From: JBBDSU01 sp040904825
GTDB lineage: Bacteria > Actinomycetota > Nitriliruptoria > Nitriliruptorales > Nitriliruptoraceae
Direction: 5' to 3'
Assembly: GCA_040904825.1 (NCBI GenBank)
Contig: JBBDSU010000058.1
Coordinates: 15,702 to 79,701 of the forward strand
DNA: 64,000 nucleotides
Translations under genes and position numbers: made by a program
The notes under the pieces: generated by a model
Database searches by the model: none
What the model was told of the DNA's origin: nothing
What the model saw: the letters and a program-made list of their open reading frames with translations, nothing else
Shown: in pieces, positions 1-9,529 of the stretch
Numbering within the stretch: the stretch's first letter is position 1
Layout of the letters: each line of letters begins with the position of its first letter

Positions 1-741
1 GATGTTGTCACCGTCGGCCGAGCCAATGCTGACGTGACTATCCGCGCGGTGCGCACGACGTCTGGAGGTTCGGAGGTCGATCTGAGCACACCGTGGGGTG
101 AAGTGGGCTTGTCGACCTCGCTGGCCGGAGTATTCAATGTGGACAATGCCGTCCTTGCCTATGTTGCGGCCGTTGTGTCGGGGATTGATGCCACCGCAGC
201 AGCGGCTGGCATTGCGGCCTGTGGCGGTGCGCCAGGTCGTATGGAACGCGTCGATGCGGGCCAAGGATTCGAGGTCTTTGTCGACTACGCCCATACGCCC
301 GCTGCCTTGTCAGGAGTCGTGTTCACCGGCCGGGCGCTGACATCGCCCAACGGCCAGAAACCTGGCCGCGTGATTGTCGTCGCGGGCGCCGGCGGTGAAC
401 GTGACCGCGACAAGCGGCCTGCCATGGGCATGGCGCTGGCTGACGCGGACGTCGTGATTTTGACGTCCGACAACCCGCGCAGCGAAGACCCCGAGGCGAT
501 CCTCGCCGCGCTGGCAGGCGGCGTCGCGGCGCGAACGGAGCGCCATCCCGAGGTCCACACCGTCGAGGATCGGCGTCAGGCCATCGCCCTTGCGTTGGAG
601 CAAGCAGCCGTTGGCGACGTCGTCATCATCGCCGGGAAGGGTCACGAAACGACCCAGCAGATCGGCGACCAGACTGTCGAGTTTGATGACCGCGTTGTCG
701 CGGCAACCCTTTTGTCGGCAATGGGTGGGGCGACATCGTGA
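1..741 (+). CDS. murE: MurE, UDP-MurNAc-tripeptide synthetase, C-terminal part
   Basis: Cytoplasmic Mur ligase that adds the third residue of the peptidoglycan stem peptide. The frame is open from base 1, so only the last 246 residues are present; the N-terminal substrate domain and the ATP P-loop lie outside the window. Visible family motifs are FVDYAHTP (nt 277-300), a GAGGERDRDKRP stretch and the C-terminal GKGHETTQ. The DNPR sequence at nt 469-480 followed by SEDP is the form known from meso-diaminopimelate-adding MurE, so a meso-DAP wall is inferred. The stop overlaps the GTG start of murF by 4 bases, the first of a long chain of such overlaps. Confidence 0.96.
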   Translation, partial: DVVTVGRANADVTIRAVRTTSGGSEVDLSTPWGEVGLSTSLAGVFNVDNAVLAYVAAVVSGIDATAAAAGIAACGGAPGRMERVDAGQGFEVFVDYAHTPAALSGVVFTGRALTSPNGQKPGRVIVVAGAGGERDRDKRPAMGMALADADVVILTSDNPRSEDPEAILAALAGGVAARTERHPEVHTVEDRRQAIALALEQAAVGDVVIIAGKGHETTQQIGDQTVEFDDRVVAATLLSAMGGATS

Positions 742-2333
742 TTCCTTTGACCATTGCTGACATCGCTCGGATTACTGCCGGGCAAGCGGTCCCGGCGCGC
801 CGGAGCACAGCATCTCACGTCAGCGACGACCATCGCGGACGTCTCGCAGAGGTTGTCGTGGCGCGTCAGATTGACACTGTGACAGCCGACTCACGCACGG
901 TTGGCGGCAACCCCGCCGATGGTGATGGCGGAACCTTGTTTGTGGCGCTTCGCACAGAGACAGGCGATGGCCACGATCATGTGACGATGGCGTTCGATAA
1001 CGGGGCTGCGGTCGCACTCGTCGAGTGCGATCCCCATCTGGTCTCGGCAGTGTCTCCCGGAGCGTTGCCGTCATCGGCAGATACTGCAATGGGGGAAGCG
1101 GGCGCCAATAGCGACGTCCCGCTGAGTGAAGACGGCGTGCCTGCCTTGGTGATCGTGCCTGATACGTGGAAGGCACTACGCCAACTGGCGTCGGAGGTGC
1201 GTCGTCGGGTCAACCCAGCAGTTGTCGCGATTACCGGTTCGGTCGGAAAGACCACGGTCAAGGACTTGACTGCCGCCATTGTCGCCAGAAGCCGCCGCAC
1301 CTATGCGTCTCCTGCCTCGTTCAACAACGAGCTTGGCGTTCCGTTGACGGTCCTTGGGATGCCAGGTGACTGTCAGGCGCTGATCTGCGAGATCGGGGCA
1401 CGGGCACCTGGCGATGTGGCCGTGCTGGCTGACGTCGTGCGCCCCGATGTCGCGGTCGTGACCTCCGTGGTTGCGGCACACTTGGGGCCATTCGGCTCGC
1501 TCGATGCCATCGCGGCGACCAAGGGCGAACTGGTCAGGTCCCTGGGCAGCGACGGCATCGCCGTGCTTAACCTGGACAATTCCTACGTTGCCGCAATGGC
1601 TGCTGGCGCCCCATCGGTCATCGGTATCAGTACGCAACACGGCAGCACGGACGTCACCCCACGCCGTGTCACCATGCGCGATGATGCCCGCGCCGAGGTT
1701 GTCATCGACACGCCATGGGGTGTCGTCGAATGCGTCCTGCCGGTTGCCGGTCGCCACCAGGTTGTCAACGCAATGCTGGCGATAGGAGTTGCAGGCGCAC
1801 TCGGGATCGACACTGCCGATATGAGCGAAGGACTGTCCGAAGCCAAGGTTTCGCACTGGCGTGGCCAACTTCTGTCGCTCGGTGGCGGGATCACCGTCAT
1901 TGACGACGCGTACAACGCGAATCCAGCGTCAGTGGAAGCCGCGCTTGACACCCTTGTGACTGTCGCGCGCTCACGGCGGACCGTTGCGGTACTCGGGGAG
2001 ATGGCTGAGCTTGGCCCAGCAAGCGAACAGGCGCATCGCCAGATTGGCGCATCGTGCGCACGGCGCGGCGTGGATCATGTCGTGGCCGTTGGCCCAGGTG
2101 CCCACAGCATTGCCTGGCAAGCGCGCAGCGAAGGTCATCAATCGTCGTGGATGGTCAACGATGCCACCGCTGCACAAGGGTGGCTGGATGAGCATCTTGA
2201 AGCCGGCGACGTCGTCCTCGTCAAGGCGTCGCGGGTTGTCGCACTCGACCGGGTTGTGACTCACCTGCGGAGTATCCACCCGCCGCCAACAACGCATCCG
2301 TCCGGTGCCCAAGCTCAGGAGCATGCCTCGTGA
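738..2333 (+). CDS. murF: MurF, UDP-MurNAc-tripeptide D-Ala-D-Ala ligase
   Basis: Cytoplasmic ligase that adds D-alanyl-D-alanine to UDP-MurNAc-tripeptide. The 531 residues show the P-loop as GSVGKTT (about residues 166-172, with V where N is more usual), FNNELGVPLT after it, and DDAYNANPAS in the C-terminal part. The protein is longer than the usual 450-510 residues; the extra length lies in the N-terminal domain before the P-loop (about residues 85-130, Ser/Ala/Asp-rich) and in a Pro/Thr-rich tail. The GTG start overlaps the murE stop and the stop overlaps the GTG of mraY, which implies translational coupling. Confidence 0.96.
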   Translation: MIPLTIADIARITAGQAVPARRSTASHVSDDHRGRLAEVVVARQIDTVTADSRTVGGNPADGDGGTLFVALRTETGDGHDHVTMAFDNGAAVALVECDPHLVSAVSPGALPSSADTAMGEAGANSDVPLSEDGVPALVIVPDTWKALRQLASEVRRRVNPAVVAITGSVGKTTVKDLTAAIVARSRRTYASPASFNNELGVPLTVLGMPGDCQALICEIGARAPGDVAVLADVVRPDVAVVTSVVAAHLGPFGSLDAIAATKGELVRSLGSDGIAVLNLDNSYVAAMAAGAPSVIGISTQHGSTDVTPRRVTMRDDARAEVVIDTPWGVVECVLPVAGRHQVVNAMLAIGVAGALGIDTADMSEGLSEAKVSHWRGQLLSLGGGITVIDDAYNANPASVEAALDTLVTVARSRRTVAVLGEMAELGPASEQAHRQIGASCARRGVDHVVAVGPGAHSIAWQARSEGHQSSWMVNDATAAQGWLDEHLEAGDVVLVKASRVVALDRVVTHLRSIHPPPTTHPSGAQAQEHAS

Positions 2334-3364
2334 TCGCAATCCTCATTGCCGGCACGATTGCGTTCATGGTCGCGCTCGCGGGTACTCCCATCATCGTGGG
2401 GTATTTCCGGCAAAGAGGATTTGGCCAACCGATCCGTGACGAGGGGCCCCAGTCGCACCATTCGAAGGCCGGGACGCCGACGATGGGCGGTGCGATCATC
2501 GTCGGCGGCGCCGTCCTCGCGTTCATCGTGGGCCACCTTGGTTCAGCACGGTTGACCGCCACCGGATTGTTGGTGGTCGGAACCTTTGCGGCTATGGCGC
2601 TGGTCGGGTTTGCCGATGACCTCATCAAGTTGCGAATGCAGCGAAACCTCGGGTTGAACAAGGCCACAAAATTCATAGGCCAAGCGGTGATCGCTGGGCT
2701 GTTTGCATACCTGGGACCAACGGTCGGCGGACTTCCACAGAACATCTCGCTGGTCGGTGAGATCGCGGTGGATGTTCCGAGTTGGATCTTCTTCATCTGG
2801 ATCTTCTTGTTACTCACCGGGTTTTCGAACGCCGTCAACCTCACCGACGGACTCGACGGACTTGCCGCCGGATCCGCGGCCTTGGTCTTTGGTGCCTACA
2901 CCCTGATTGCGTTCTGGCAGTTCAGGAATGCCGAGGCATACCCGCTGACCGGCAGTGAAGCCCTCGACGTCGCCATCATCGCTGCAGCAGCCATGACGGC
3001 TTGCGCGGGTTTCCTGTGGCACAACGCGCCGCCTGCCCGCATCTTCATGGGTGACACGGGCTCGCTGGCACTTGGCGGGCTCATGGCCGCGATCGCCGTC
3101 GCGACCAACACCCAATTGCTTCTGGTCTTGTTCGGTGGACTGTTTGTCGTCGAAACGGCGTCGGTCATGGTGCAAGTCGCCGTGTTCCGCACGACCGGTC
3201 GCAGGGTGTTCCGTATGGCACCAATCCATCACCACTTTGAACTCCACGGTTGGCAGGAGATCACCATCATCGTGCGATTCTGGATCGTGGCTGGTATTGG
3301 CGTAGCGCTCGGCCTCGGCATCTTTTACGCCGAATGGTTCAGCAGGATCGGACCCATCGGATGA
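2330..3364 (+). CDS. mraY: MraY, phospho-MurNAc-pentapeptide transferase
   Basis: Polytopic membrane enzyme that transfers phospho-MurNAc-pentapeptide to undecaprenyl phosphate to make lipid I. The 344 residues contain about ten hydrophobic segments and the family signatures in order: HHSKAGTPTMGG, FADDLIKL (catalytic Asp pair), NLTDGLDGLA, FMGDTGSLALGG and PIHHHFELHGW, all intact. Length matches the family. It starts at a GTG overlapping the murF stop and ends in an ATGA overlap with murD. Confidence 0.98.
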   Translation: MIAILIAGTIAFMVALAGTPIIVGYFRQRGFGQPIRDEGPQSHHSKAGTPTMGGAIIVGGAVLAFIVGHLGSARLTATGLLVVGTFAAMALVGFADDLIKLRMQRNLGLNKATKFIGQAVIAGLFAYLGPTVGGLPQNISLVGEIAVDVPSWIFFIWIFLLLTGFSNAVNLTDGLDGLAAGSAALVFGAYTLIAFWQFRNAEAYPLTGSEALDVAIIAAAAMTACAGFLWHNAPPARIFMGDTGSLALGGLMAAIAVATNTQLLLVLFGGLFVVETASVMVQVAVFRTTGRRVFRMAPIHHHFELHGWQEITIIVRFWIVAGIGVALGLGIFYAEWFSRIGPIG

Positions 3365-4866
3365 GCGAAGCGCAACCACACCCAGCGGATTCCCCGCCCC
3401 GACAGCAGCCGGCGGCATCCTTCGACAACCTGCAGCGCGCACTCGTCATTGGAGCGAGCGTTTCGGGACGTGCGGCGACCCGACTCCTGCGCGAGGCGTC
3501 GGTGGCGGTCACCGTCCTTGAGTCCGACGATGGCCACCATGGTCTCGCCGATGTTGACGCGCTCGGTGCCGAGGTTGCCATCGGTGACACGGTCGAGCGT
3601 GATCAGTGGGCGCGCTATGACGTCGTGGTCGCTTCTCCTGGGGTCCCTGAGCATGCGCCGGCGGTGGTCGACGCCTTGGCTGCCGGGGTACCGGTGTGGT
3701 CTGAGCCTGAGCTTGCTTGGCGATGGTCGCCTCGCACTGTGCTGGGCATCACAGGCACGAATGGCAAGACCACCACGACGGAGATGTTGACCTCAATGTT
3801 GCGCGCCGACGGTCGCGATGTCATCGCGTGCGGCAATATCGGTATCCCATTGTCGGAAGCGGTGATGGAACATGCGCCGTCGACGGTGTTGGTGGCCGAG
3901 CTGTCCAGTTTCCAGTTGCGATTCACGTCTACCCTACGGGTGCGTGTTGGCGTGCTGCTCAATCTCGCCGAGGATCATCTCGACTGGCACGGCGACATGC
4001 ACGCGTACGCTGCCGCCAAGGCCCGCATGTGGCGCAGCCAGGCGGTCACGGATTGGGCCGTCGCCAATGCTGACGACCCTGCTGCGTTGGCGTTGATGCG
4101 TGAACACGCTCCGGGGTATCAGGCGACCTTTTCAGTCGACTCGTGGTCAAGCGTCGCGGCTGGTGAGTCCGGCAGGAGATCGCGACCATCCGGTGGGGTA
4201 AGACGAGTTCTGTCGCGTGCCACTGGGTCTGAGGTGCCCCGTGCAAGCATTACGCGTGACGCGGACGGGCTGACCGCTTCCGACCATCAACGTCGAGAGT
4301 TGTTGGTGCAGGCGGACGTTCTGGACGGCCGACCGGTCCACGTGACAGCCAACCTTGCAGCCGCCGCGACAGCGGCATGGCTCTTTGGGGTGTCTCCTCA
4401 AGCCATCGCGGCTGCATCCCATGACACAGGAGCGGGCCCGCACCGGGGTGAAGAGGTCATCTCTGCGCGCGGAATCTGTTGGATCAACAATTCCAAGGCG
4501 ACCAACCCGCATGCTGCGATTGCTGCACTGTCGTCATACGACAGTGCAGTATGGATCGCTGGCGGCACAGCCAAAGGCGTCGATCTGTCCCCGTTGAGTC
4601 GGCATCTGGGCAACGTGCGTGCTGCGGTGCTGATCGGCACGTCGGCCCCCGAACTGGCGCGCATCTGTGATACCGCAGGGGTCGCAGCCCATGCTGCCGC
4701 TTCAATTGAAGACGCCGTGGGCATCGCTGCTGGTCTTGCCGTGTCGGGCGACGCGGTCGTGCTAGCGCCAGCGTGCGCATCGTTCGACCAGTTTCGCGAC
4801 TATAGAGATCGAGGCGATCGGTTCTCCCGCGCTGTCAACCTCCTTGTAGCCAATACGGCGGTGTGA
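3361..4866 (+). CDS. murD: MurD, UDP-MurNAc-L-alanine:D-glutamate ligase
   Basis: Cytoplasmic Mur ligase that adds D-glutamate to UDP-MurNAc-L-Ala. I take ATG 3361, in an ATGA overlap with mraY; longer in-frame extensions would run inside mraY. The 501 residues show a Rossmann-like N-domain (ALVIGASVSGRAA), P-loop GTNGKTT at about 132-138, NLAEDHLDWHG, and NNSKATNPHA. An Arg/Ser-rich insert around residues 262-295 makes it longer than the roughly 440-residue Gram-negative form. It ends one base before ftsW. Confidence 0.96.
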   Translation: MSEAQPHPADSPPRQQPAASFDNLQRALVIGASVSGRAATRLLREASVAVTVLESDDGHHGLADVDALGAEVAIGDTVERDQWARYDVVVASPGVPEHAPAVVDALAAGVPVWSEPELAWRWSPRTVLGITGTNGKTTTTEMLTSMLRADGRDVIACGNIGIPLSEAVMEHAPSTVLVAELSSFQLRFTSTLRVRVGVLLNLAEDHLDWHGDMHAYAAAKARMWRSQAVTDWAVANADDPAALALMREHAPGYQATFSVDSWSSVAAGESGRRSRPSGGVRRVLSRATGSEVPRASITRDADGLTASDHQRRELLVQADVLDGRPVHVTANLAAAATAAWLFGVSPQAIAAASHDTGAGPHRGEEVISARGICWINNSKATNPHAAIAALSSYDSAVWIAGGTAKGVDLSPLSRHLGNVRAAVLIGTSAPELARICDTAGVAAHAAASIEDAVGIAAGLAVSGDAVVLAPACASFDQFRDYRDRGDRFSRAVNLLVANTAV

Positions 4867-4867
4867 G

Positions 4868-6076
4868 GTGAGACGACCGCCACCGCCGTCGCGACGACCC
4901 TCAGGGCGTCGTATGTCCCGCCGGACGTGGCGAACAGGTCCATGGACAGCCGATGCGACAGCGCTGACCGTTGTCATGGTCTTGTTGCTCGTCTTTGGGC
5001 TAGTGATGAGTTTTTCGGCTTCCTTCGTCGGTGCAGCAACCACAGGCGATCCCTTCGCTGTATTTCGTCGCCAAGCGACGTGGGCCTCGATCGGGGTGGT
5101 CGCGTTTGTGGCCATTGCCCACATCGCCCCGACGACGTGGCGCGTGCTCGCCTGGCCCTTGTTGATCGGCTCGCTTGCGGGGCTCGTTGCTGTGCTCGTG
5201 CCTGGGGTCGGCGTTGAGCGCTTCGGTTCCAGCCGTTGGATCGGGATCGGACCGATCGTCGTGCAACCATCTGAGGTCGCCAAGCTTGGAGTTCTCGTCT
5301 GGCTTGCGGACGTGCTTGAACGCAAGCGTCCTGCAAATGGCCAACTACCGGCGATTGACCATCTGCTGGTTCCAGCGTTGCCACTGCTGGGTGCGACAAG
5401 TTTGCTGGTCATACTCCAGCCTGATCTTGGAACCGCCATCCTGCTGGCGATGATTGTGATCGCAGTGCTGTGGATTGAAGGTCTACCAGTGCGGCTGGTG
5501 ACGTGGATGGCTGCAGGAGGGACAGTGATCGTTCTCCTGCTCGCCCGGGTCGCGCCGTACCGCGTCGCTCGCATCACTGGTTGGTTGGCTCCCGAGTCGG
5601 ATCCGTTGGGAAGTGGATTCCAGTTGTTGCAGTCGCGTTACGCCTTGGGCTCGGGCGGCTTGTGGGGCCTGGGATTGGGATCTTCGCGAGGCAAGTGGCA
5701 GTTCCTGCCGAACCCTGAGACCGACTTCATCTTTGCGATCATCGGCGAGGAACTGGGCCTCGTGGGCGCACTGGCGGTCTTGGTGCTGTTCAGCGCCTTG
5801 TTGTATCTGGGACTTCGGATCGCGTTTCGCGCCGAACATGGTTTCAGTCGTACCGTTGCGTTTGCGATCACGACGTGGCTGGTGGGCCAGGCGCTTGTCA
5901 ACATCGCGACGGTGACGGGATTGCTGCCCATCACCGGAGTGACGTTGCCGCTCGTGTCCGTGGGAGGATCATCGTTGATCGTGACACTCGTTGCACTCGG
6001 CATGCTGGTTGCCATTGCGCGCACGGCTCCGGCAGCAGCCGGCGTCACCCGACAGGCTCATGGAGGTCCTCGGTGA
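4868..6076 (+). CDS. ftsW: FtsW, SEDS-family lipid II polymerase
   Basis: Division-specific peptidoglycan glycosyltransferase of the SEDS family that works in the membrane with a class B PBP. The 402 residues have an Arg/Pro-rich cytoplasmic N-tail of about 30 residues and then about ten membrane segments. Signatures seen: SSRWIGIGP, LQPDLGTA, the GSGG..GLGLG loop, PNPETDFIFAIIGEELG and the C-terminal ITGVTLPLVSVGGSS. The position between murD and murG supports FtsW over RodA. It starts at GTG one base after the murD stop; the stop overlaps the murG GTG. Confidence 0.96.
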   Translation: MRRPPPPSRRPSGRRMSRRTWRTGPWTADATALTVVMVLLLVFGLVMSFSASFVGAATTGDPFAVFRRQATWASIGVVAFVAIAHIAPTTWRVLAWPLLIGSLAGLVAVLVPGVGVERFGSSRWIGIGPIVVQPSEVAKLGVLVWLADVLERKRPANGQLPAIDHLLVPALPLLGATSLLVILQPDLGTAILLAMIVIAVLWIEGLPVRLVTWMAAGGTVIVLLLARVAPYRVARITGWLAPESDPLGSGFQLLQSRYALGSGGLWGLGLGSSRGKWQFLPNPETDFIFAIIGEELGLVGALAVLVLFSALLYLGLRIAFRAEHGFSRTVAFAITTWLVGQALVNIATVTGLLPITGVTLPLVSVGGSSLIVTLVALGMLVAIARTAPAAAGVTRQAHGGPR

Positions 6077-7212
6077 CTCGAAGTGTCCTATTTGCCGCCG
6101 GAGGAACGGCCGGCCACGTGTTTCCGGCTATCGCAGTCGCCAAGGCGTTGGTTGAGCTTGATGCTCAACTCGAGCCTGTCTTCATCGGGTCGGCTGAACG
6201 GATCGAAGCCACACTCGTTGCAGAAGCCGGGTTTCGGTTCCACCCCATCGCAGTGCTGCCCGTGCCGCGACGGTTGTCGCCTCGGCTCCTGCGAGTGCCG
6301 TTTGCGACGCGAAAAGCCGTCAAGCAGACGATGGCGATCGCACGGCAGGAGCGGACGGTCGGGACCGTCAGTTTCGGCGGGTTCGTGTCGTTCCCGCTCG
6401 CGCGCGTCGCGTGGAAGATGCAACTGCCCTTGGTCGTCCACGAACAAAATGCTGTGCCGGGTCTGGCGAACCGTATGGCGGCACGCTGGGCCGACAAGAT
6501 CGCGGTCTCTATTCCGAGCAGTGTGCATCGCATCAAGCGGCCCGAACGTTGCGCAGTTACAGGCAACCCGGTGCGTGAAGAGATACTGCAACTTGACCGC
6601 CAGGCGCGCCGTCCAGCAGCGCGAGAACGGTTCGGTTTGCGGCCAGACCGCACGACGCTGCTGGTGTTTGGCGGCAGCCAAGGCGCCCGATCGATCAACC
6701 AAGCGATTATTGCGGCCAATCACCTTTGGGGTGATACCGATCTGCAAATATTGCATGCGACGGGCCGGGCGACCTACGAGTCGACGGCGCGCAGTTGGGC
6801 TCGGACCCGTGAACAAGTACGCGGCCCGCATGCCTCGGTGGTCGACTTCATTGATTCGATGGCGGATGCCTACGCAGCCGCTGACATCGTGGTGTGTCGT
6901 GCAGGGGCGACATCCATCGCCGAGTTGAGTGCGCTTGGTATCCCTGCTGTGCTGGTCCCATATCCCCATGCGACTGCCGACCATCAATCCGAGAACGCCA
7001 AAGCCCTTGAACGCGCTGGCGGCGCGACGGTCATCAGCGATCGCGAACTGTCCGGAGAACGGCTTGTTGAAGCGGTCAAACCCTGGATCGACGACCCTGC
7101 TTCGGCCGACAAGATCGCCAGCGCCTCCAGGGCGTTCGGGCGACGTGATGCCGCCCACAACGTTGCTCGACTCGTGGCGTCGACACTCGACTTCAAGCGA
7201 GCGTGGTCATGA
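6073..7212 (+). CDS. murG: MurG, lipid II-forming GlcNAc transferase
   Basis: Membrane-associated glycosyltransferase that adds GlcNAc to lipid I, giving lipid II. The 379-residue protein starts at GTG 6073 overlapping the ftsW stop. Family motifs are in place: the glycine-rich loops AAGGTAGHVFPA near the N-terminus and FGGFVSFP, HEQNAVPG, GGSQGARSIN and the UDP-GlcNAc-binding CRAGATSIAEL with HQSENA downstream. Length is close to other actinobacterial MurG. It ends in an ATGA overlap with murC. Confidence 0.97.
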   Translation: MTRSVLFAAGGTAGHVFPAIAVAKALVELDAQLEPVFIGSAERIEATLVAEAGFRFHPIAVLPVPRRLSPRLLRVPFATRKAVKQTMAIARQERTVGTVSFGGFVSFPLARVAWKMQLPLVVHEQNAVPGLANRMAARWADKIAVSIPSSVHRIKRPERCAVTGNPVREEILQLDRQARRPAARERFGLRPDRTTLLVFGGSQGARSINQAIIAANHLWGDTDLQILHATGRATYESTARSWARTREQVRGPHASVVDFIDSMADAYAAADIVVCRAGATSIAELSALGIPAVLVPYPHATADHQSENAKALERAGGATVISDRELSGERLVEAVKPWIDDPASADKIASASRAFGRRDAAHNVARLVASTLDFKRAWS

Positions 7213-8579
7213 ACGCAACCGTGCCTGGCGACGCAAAGGTTCACCTTGTGGGAGTAGGCGGAGCGGGCATGTCCGGCCTGGCACGCATTCTTCTCCAGCG
7301 CGGAGGAACGGTGTCGGGATGTGACCTCCGCGACGGCCGCACACTCGACGAACTGCGGATGATGGGTGCCGATATTGCCGTGGGTCATCATCCCGATCAC
7401 GCCAATGGCATTGATGTCCTGGTGACGTCGTCGGCCGTGTCTTCCGATGAGGCAGAGATCCTGGTCGCGAAAGCGGCAGGGGCAACAGTGTTGCGCCGTG
7501 CGGAAATGCTCGCTGAATTGATGACCGGTGATCGTGCGGTCCTCATCGCGGGGACCCACGGCAAGACAACCACCACCTCGATGGCTGTCGTGGGGCTGCA
7601 CGCTGCAGGGCTGGATCCGAGCTTTGCGATCGGTGGTTCGCTCAACGAGCGAGGAACCAACGCGCACGCTGGTGCAGATGACATGTTCGTCGCAGAGGCC
7701 GATGAGTCCGATCGTTCGTTTCTGGTGTTCCATCCGGACTTGGCGGTGGTGACCAACGTCGAACATGATCATCCGGACGAGTTTGATGATCCGGAGGCCG
7801 TGCGCGTCGCATTCAGGACGTTTCTCGCTCAGCGGGCGCCGGGTGCTCCGGCGATCATGTGCGCCGACGACCCGCAGGCGCTCGCCATGGCCGAAGAGGT
7901 CGATGGTCCGGTCGTGCTGTACGGGACGTCGCCGCAGGCTTCCTCACGTGTGATATCTGACGGGCCAGAGACGTACCGTCTCCGCCGGGACGGTGTGGAA
8001 GAGGCACGGTTCCGATTGTCGGTGCCCGGTGCGCACAACGTCCTTAATGCGGTGGCCGCTCTGACAGTCTGTCGAGAACTCGGCGTTGATCCTGCGGTTG
8101 CCGCGCGTGGCATAGAACAGTTCACCGGCGTCGCGCGCCGCTTCCAGCGACTGGGCACTGTTTGTGGTGTCACGGTCGTCGACGATTATGCGCATCATCC
8201 CACCGAGCTGCGTGCGACACTGGCAGCAGCACGCTCGTTGGCACCACAACGCGTGGTAGTGGTCGTCCAGCCCCATCGATATTCGCGAACCGCGGTGATG
8301 GGGGAGGAACTGGGACGGGCTGCTGCTGCCGCTGAAGTGGTTCTGGTCACCGAGGTCTACGCGTCCAGTGAAGCACCGGTGCCAGGAGTGTCCGGCCGCC
8401 TCGTTGCGGACGCTGCGATCGCGGCCGGAGCCAACGTGAAGTTCGTGCCACATCTGGTTGATGTCGTCGACGAGTTGGTGAAGATTGTGCGCGAAGGCGA
8501 TCTGGTCCTCGTGACAGGCGCTGGCGATGTCACTCAGGTCGGACCGGCGCTGGTCGAACGGCTCGGGAGCCCTCGGTGA
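7209..8579 (+). CDS. murC: MurC, UDP-MurNAc:L-alanine ligase
   Basis: Cytoplasmic ligase that adds the first stem-peptide residue, L-alanine. I choose ATG 7209 (ATGA overlap with murG) over GTG 7203. The 456 residues carry the Rossmann motif GVGGAGMSGLA at 15-25, P-loop GTHGKTTTTS at 115-124, EADESD, and DDYAHHPTELRATL in the C-terminal domain. Length is normal. It sits directly before murB, so the pair that makes UDP-MurNAc and primes it is co-translated; its stop overlaps the murB GTG. Confidence 0.97.
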   Translation: MNATVPGDAKVHLVGVGGAGMSGLARILLQRGGTVSGCDLRDGRTLDELRMMGADIAVGHHPDHANGIDVLVTSSAVSSDEAEILVAKAAGATVLRRAEMLAELMTGDRAVLIAGTHGKTTTTSMAVVGLHAAGLDPSFAIGGSLNERGTNAHAGADDMFVAEADESDRSFLVFHPDLAVVTNVEHDHPDEFDDPEAVRVAFRTFLAQRAPGAPAIMCADDPQALAMAEEVDGPVVLYGTSPQASSRVISDGPETYRLRRDGVEEARFRLSVPGAHNVLNAVAALTVCRELGVDPAVAARGIEQFTGVARRFQRLGTVCGVTVVDDYAHHPTELRATLAAARSLAPQRVVVVVQPHRYSRTAVMGEELGRAAAAAEVVLVTEVYASSEAPVPGVSGRLVADAAIAAGANVKFVPHLVDVVDELVKIVREGDLVLVTGAGDVTQVGPALVERLGSPR

Positions 8580-9526
8580 CATCCAATGCGCCAACGATTG
8601 CTGACAGTCTTCATGCTGCGGGTGTCAGCGATGTTCGGCCTGAATATCCGCTGGCTGCTCTGACAACGCTGCGCGTAGGGGGCCCTGCTCGGGTGTTCGT
8701 GAGCGCCGATGATGAGGTGGCCCTGCGCGCGATCAGCAGAGTCTGTCGAGACCTTGACGTGCCGTGGATCGTGATCGGACGTGGATCGAACCTACTCGTC
8801 TCCGACGAAGGCTTTCCGGGAATCGCGGTGCAACTCGGACGCGGATGGCGCGGTGTCGACATCGTCGAAGATCACGTGATCGCAGGCGGCGCTGAACCAC
8901 TCCCGACCTTGGCGCAGCGGGTGGCCGATGGTGGACTGTCCGGATTTTCCTGGGGAGCCGCGGTGCCCGGCACGCTCGGGGGAGCGGTGCGCATGAACGC
9001 TGGAGCACACGGGGGGCAGATCGCCGACCATCTGCGTTGGGCTGATGTCGTCGACATGTCGCAGGCGCACAGCCGGCGAATCGACGCATCCGAGTTTTCT
9101 TTTGGCTATCGCACCAGCGGGTTGCCTGAAGACGTGATTGTGGTCCGCGCCCGACTCGATCTCATCCGCGCCGATGCAGCCACCGTCCGCCAGGAGATCG
9201 CCGACATCAGGGCGTGGCGCAGAGTTCATCAGCCGCTCAACGAACCCAACTGCGGTTCGGTGTTCGTCAATCCTGATGCTGCGTCAGCCGGCATGCTCAT
9301 CGAAACAGCAGGGTGCAAAGGCATGACTGTTGGCGGGGCATCGGTCTCGGCCCGCCACGCCAACTTCGTTGTCACCCGGCCTGGCGCAACTGCAGCGGAC
9401 GTGCACGCGCTGATCATCGCCGTTCAGCGCCGAGTTGCGGAACACAGCGGTGTCCTGTTGGCAACAGAGGTTGTCATGGTCGGCGACTTTGGGCCCGACA
9501 CTCCTACCGTCGAGCGCCGGCAGTGA
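8576..9526 (+). CDS. murB: MurB, UDP-N-acetylenolpyruvoylglucosamine reductase
   Basis: FAD- and NADPH-dependent enzyme that makes UDP-MurNAc. The 316-residue protein shows the FAD-binding segments GRGSNLLVSDEGFPG and GAAVPGTLGGAVRMNAG, FGYRTSG, the NCGSVFVNP segment with the presumed catalytic Ser, GASVSARHANF, and the terminal LATEVVMVG whose Glu is the second proton donor. The GSVF/CKG layout fits the short type II form. In the actinomycetes I know best murB is away from dcw, so its place between murC and ftsQ is notable. GTG start overlaps the murC stop. Confidence 0.97.
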   Translation: MTSNAPTIADSLHAAGVSDVRPEYPLAALTTLRVGGPARVFVSADDEVALRAISRVCRDLDVPWIVIGRGSNLLVSDEGFPGIAVQLGRGWRGVDIVEDHVIAGGAEPLPTLAQRVADGGLSGFSWGAAVPGTLGGAVRMNAGAHGGQIADHLRWADVVDMSQAHSRRIDASEFSFGYRTSGLPEDVIVVRARLDLIRADAATVRQEIADIRAWRRVHQPLNEPNCGSVFVNPDAASAGMLIETAGCKGMTVGGASVSARHANFVVTRPGATAADVHALIIAVQRRVAEHSGVLLATEVVMVGDFGPDTPTVERRQ

Positions 9527-9529
9527 TGC

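Noticed and set aside
6088..7158. 356-residue minus-strand ORF inside murG
   Set aside because: Antisense shadow of a well-conserved gene in GC-rich DNA; no family features.
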